DNA of 64,000 nucleotides from DAOMNO01 sp035443885. GTDB taxonomy: Bacteria; Planctomycetota; Phycisphaerae; Phycisphaerales; SM1A02. The notes under the pieces are model-generated. The model made no database searches and was not told where the DNA came from. It worked only from the letters and a program-made list of their open reading frames with translations. The position numbers and the translations under genes are program-made. The DNA lies in contig DAOMNO010000010.1 in assembly GCA_035443885.1 (NCBI GenBank), forward strand, positions 1 to 64,000, written 5' to 3'. Shown here piece after piece: positions 61,902 to 64,000 of the stretch; the first letter of the stretch is position 1; each line of letters begins with the position of its first letter.

Positions 61902-63874
61902 GAAGACGAAGGCACATGGGCCGCCAGCGAGGCGAGTTGCCAGTGAGCATCTTTGTTATGCGGGTCCATGCTCACGGTCATTTCAAACGCCCGCCGCGCC
62001 TGATGTGCGTGTCCCAGTTTCAGCAGCGCGAGACCGAGATGATAGTGAACGCGCGGCTGGTGATAGAGAATCTCCAATGATGCGAGTGCTGCGTCCGCCG
62101 CCTCTTCATAGCGACCCGCTTCCAGATGAACGATGGCGAGACCGTGCTGCGCGACGGGGTCATCCTGATCGACTTCAAGAGCGAGGCTGAATGCACGAGC
62201 CGCGTCGTCGAATCGCTTCATTTGCAGATAGACATTGCCGAGGTTCGTATGCAGCCCTGCTGCGCCGCCCACAGCGGCCTCAGCGCGAGTGAAATGCTCG
62301 ATGGCTTTTTCCAGATCACCGTCAGCCTGCGCGAGTAAGCCATAGAGCATGTCGAGCTGAGGCATCAGCTTCACGCTCTTCGCTTCCATGCCTACTTCGT
62401 AGCAGTTGCCTGAAGCGATGTGATCGACCAGCCGCCTGCACTCTTCGCGGCGGTCGAGTTTGTGATAACAATCCGCAAGGCATAGCGCGACCGAAAGGCG
62501 CGCAGGCTGGCTGCGATGCACGGCTTCGAGCAGTTCCACGGCATCGGCATGTCGATTGCCGCCCATGAACGAACGAGCCATGTTGTAGTTGAACTCGTCC
62601 GTGGCCTTCTGAATCGCGGCTTGCTTGTCCGCCGGGATCGGGTCGAGATAGCCGAGGTCAACGAGCTGTTGCATCGCAGCCTGCTCTGCGATGGGGTCCA
62701 CACGCGCATCGGCTGCATGCAGTCCGGCTTCACCCGGCACGTCTTCCCAGCTTGGGATGAACTCCGGCGCAATGGGGCGATCGAAAATCTGACACAACGC
62801 GCGGCCGGTCATGTCTTGACCCACAGGCAGTCCGAACAACGTCAGGATCGTCGGCGTGAGATCAAGCAATCGCGCGCCGAAGACAAGCTCATCGCGACGA
62901 ATGTTCGGCCCCTTCATCGCAAGAATGCCGTATGGACGATGCCACGCCGTCGGTCCGGCGGGTTCATCGGGTGTGAGCACGGGTCTGCGATTGCCGGTCT
63001 GATAGCCGTGATCGGAAACGATCATTACGGTTACGTCATCGCCTGCTTTGGTGAGCAGATAGCCGAGCATCATGTCGTGGAAGCGATACGTCGCTTCAAC
63101 GACATCTTTGTAGAGGTCGTACAGCGCGGGTGGAATGTGATCCATCCGAGGCGGGTGGTAATACATGAACCCGTGGCCGATGTGGTCGATCGTATTGAAA
63201 TACACCGCAAGCATGTCCCACGATTCGTGCTCGACGACATGTGATGCAAGCCCCTGCAGTGTGCCGCACTCTGCGAACTGCATCGCGAGATAGCTGAGGT
63301 TGCGGTCAGTGGATTGATCAATCGTCTTTGCCTTGGGCACGAAGTATTCAAGCTGTTCCAGCGAGATTTCCTGCGGATGAATGCGCAGGTCAAGGAACTC
63401 TTCAGTGCGCTCTGCGGGGTGCACCGAGCCGGGCAGCATCGGCCACCCTTTGTCGATTAGGCCGAGCGGCTTGGCGAAAAGATCGGAGACGCAGATGCCG
63501 CTGATCGGCTCGGCAGGATGGCTGGCAAACCAGCCGAGCGTGTGTACCTTCAGCCCCTTCTGGGTGAGGATGTTCCAGAAGGCTTTGCATTTGCGGCCGG
63601 TGCTGTTCGCCAGTCGCGTACCGCTGGGGGAGTTGGCGTCCGGCACGGTGAAGCCGCAGATGCCGTGCACATGCGGGGGCTTGCCGGTGGCCATCGTGGT
63701 CCACAGCATGGGCGAGATCATCGGGTTCATGCTGGCGAGATTGCCCATGACGCCCTGATTGACGATGCTTTCGAGCGCAGGCATTTCGCCTCGCTCAAGC
63801 ATGGGTTTGATGATCTGCCAGTCCGCGCCGTCCCAGCCGATCAGCAGCAGTTTTCTGGCGAGTCGCTCGGCCAT
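61898..63874 (-). CDS. alkaline-phosphatase-fold phosphodiesterase/hydrolase with TPR tail
   Basis: A 658-aa protein. The N-terminal about 400 residues have the type I phosphodiesterase/nucleotide pyrophosphatase pattern: LLIGWDGADWQIIKPML (metal Asp), LWTTMATGKPPHVHGICGF (nucleophile Thr region), NTIDHIGHGFMY and VMIVSDHGYQTGNR (metal Asp and His). The C-terminal about 200 residues are a TPR array (AIEHFTRAEAAVGGAAGLHT, RAFSLALEVDQDDPVAQHG, YHLGLALLKLGHAHQARRAF). There is no signal peptide, so it is probably cytoplasmic or membrane-associated. AGGAAA precedes the ATG. The overlap with the sulfotransferase suggests a joint job, perhaps on sulfated or phosphorylated glycans. Confidence 0.88.
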   Translation of the reverse strand: MAERLARKLLLIGWDGADWQIIKPMLERGEMPALESIVNQGVMGNLASMNPMISPMLWTTMATGKPPHVHGICGFTVPDANSPSGTRLANSTGRKCKAFWNILTQKGLKVHTLGWFASHPAEPISGICVSDLFAKPLGLIDKGWPMLPGSVHPAERTEEFLDLRIHPQEISLEQLEYFVPKAKTIDQSTDRNLSYLAMQFAECGTLQGLASHVVEHESWDMLAVYFNTIDHIGHGFMYYHPPRMDHIPPALYDLYKDVVEATYRFHDMMLGYLLTKAGDDVTVMIVSDHGYQTGNRRPVLTPDEPAGPTAWHRPYGILAMKGPNIRRDELVFGARLLDLTPTILTLFGLPVGQDMTGRALCQIFDRPIAPEFIPSWEDVPGEAGLHAADARVDPIAEQAAMQQLVDLGYLDPIPADKQAAIQKATDEFNYNMARSFMGGNRHADAVELLEAVHRSQPARLSVALCLADCYHKLDRREECRRLVDHIASGNCYEVGMEAKSVKLMPQLDMLYGLLAQADGDLEKAIEHFTRAEAAVGGAAGLHTNLGNVYLQMKRFDDAARAFSLALEVDQDDPVAQHGLAIVHLEAGRYEEAADAALASLEILYHQPRVHYHLGLALLKLGHAHQARRAFEMTVSMDPHNKDAHWQLASLAAHVPSSS

Positions 63875-63934
63875 AGCTGTTTCCTGTATCGAAGAATCAT
63901 GGCCCGATATTCAGTGCGAAGCGAGGCAAATAAG

Positions 63935-63966
63935 AAAAAAGCCCAATCTGCAAGATCGGGCTTTTT
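63935..63966 (-). terminator. terminator of a gene lying beyond the right end
   Basis: AAAAAGCCCAATCT at 63936-63949 pairs with AGATCGGGCTTTTT at 63953-63966 (one A-C mismatch) around a 3-nt loop. It lies upstream of the phosphodiesterase-TPR start, so if it acts on the minus strand it ends a gene whose body is outside the window. A plus-strand use cannot be excluded. Confidence 0.7.
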
Positions 63967-64000
63967 CTTGGTTGAGAATGACCAAGAGGTCGAGTTTGGA

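Overview
The window looks like chromosome of a Gram-negative planctomycete, most likely of the class Phycisphaerae. The evidence is high GC, two secreted proteins ending in the DVQDLLILLGAWG-type dockerin motifs typical of that group, two exported proteins ending in a VPAPAAASLL...RRRR sorting tail (a PEP-CTERM variant), outer-membrane assembly genes (LptE-like, BamD-like), and flagellar L- and P-ring genes. The assignment is an inference; no rRNA or other marker gene is present. I see no prophage, insertion sequence, CRISPR array, tRNA or rRNA. The region is mostly housekeeping genes with planctomycete-specific secreted and hypothetical genes between them.

Layout. 0.1-1.4 kb: an orphan beta-class DNA methyltransferase with a CII-like HTH protein. 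1.6-7.7 kb: surE, a large secreted propeller/Ig/beta-helix protein, and thiC behind a TPP riboswitch. 7.8-12.7 kb: ftsH, an lptE-like/bamD-like pair, a small lipoprotein and ndk. 13.2-19.8 kb: a sigma factor without a visible region 3, a NapH-like ferredoxin fused to TPRs, an rsmB-like gene, a TauE/SafE transporter and a divergent RNase HII-like protein. 19.8-28.6 kb: fusA behind a long structured leader, a seven-repeat propeller with dockerin, a small basic protein and carB. 28.6-36.0 kb (minus strand): nuoD and nuoE, then a 63-aa protein, an HlyD-like adaptor and a terpenoid-cyclase-like lipoprotein, then nuoF and an ASCH-domain protein. 36.2-43.4 kb: DinB-like, methyltransferase, yggS, gpmI, a redoxin/DsbD-alpha-like pair and a rhodanese-like/metallo-beta-lactamase pair. 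43.7-49.9 kb: a sorbosone-dehydrogenase-like dockerin protein, two tandem PEP-CTERM paralogues, an MFS transporter and xerD. 50.2-53.9 kb: a flagellar cluster (76-aa protein, flgF, flgG, flgA, flgH). 53.9-63.9 kb: rsmE, a Nif3-like gene, a 1239-aa AsmA-like protein, nadA, and an overlapping sulfotransferase/phosphodiesterase-TPR pair.

The most distinctive non-coding signals are three families of palindromic repeats. One is a near-identical palindrome found both in frame inside thiC and downstream of nuoE. One is a pair of CATGCTTC hairpins. One is a CACCACAGAG-type inverted repeat with three copies, two of them abutting nuo genes. There is also a roughly 400-nt fusA leader with a near-consensus promoter and several hairpins, and a pair of competing hairpins just before nadA. 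No single coherent new defence or metabolic system is evident. The best candidates for undescribed biology are the interrupted nuo locus, the ASCH plus possible B3-like fusion, the RNase HII-like protein, and the repeat and leader elements.
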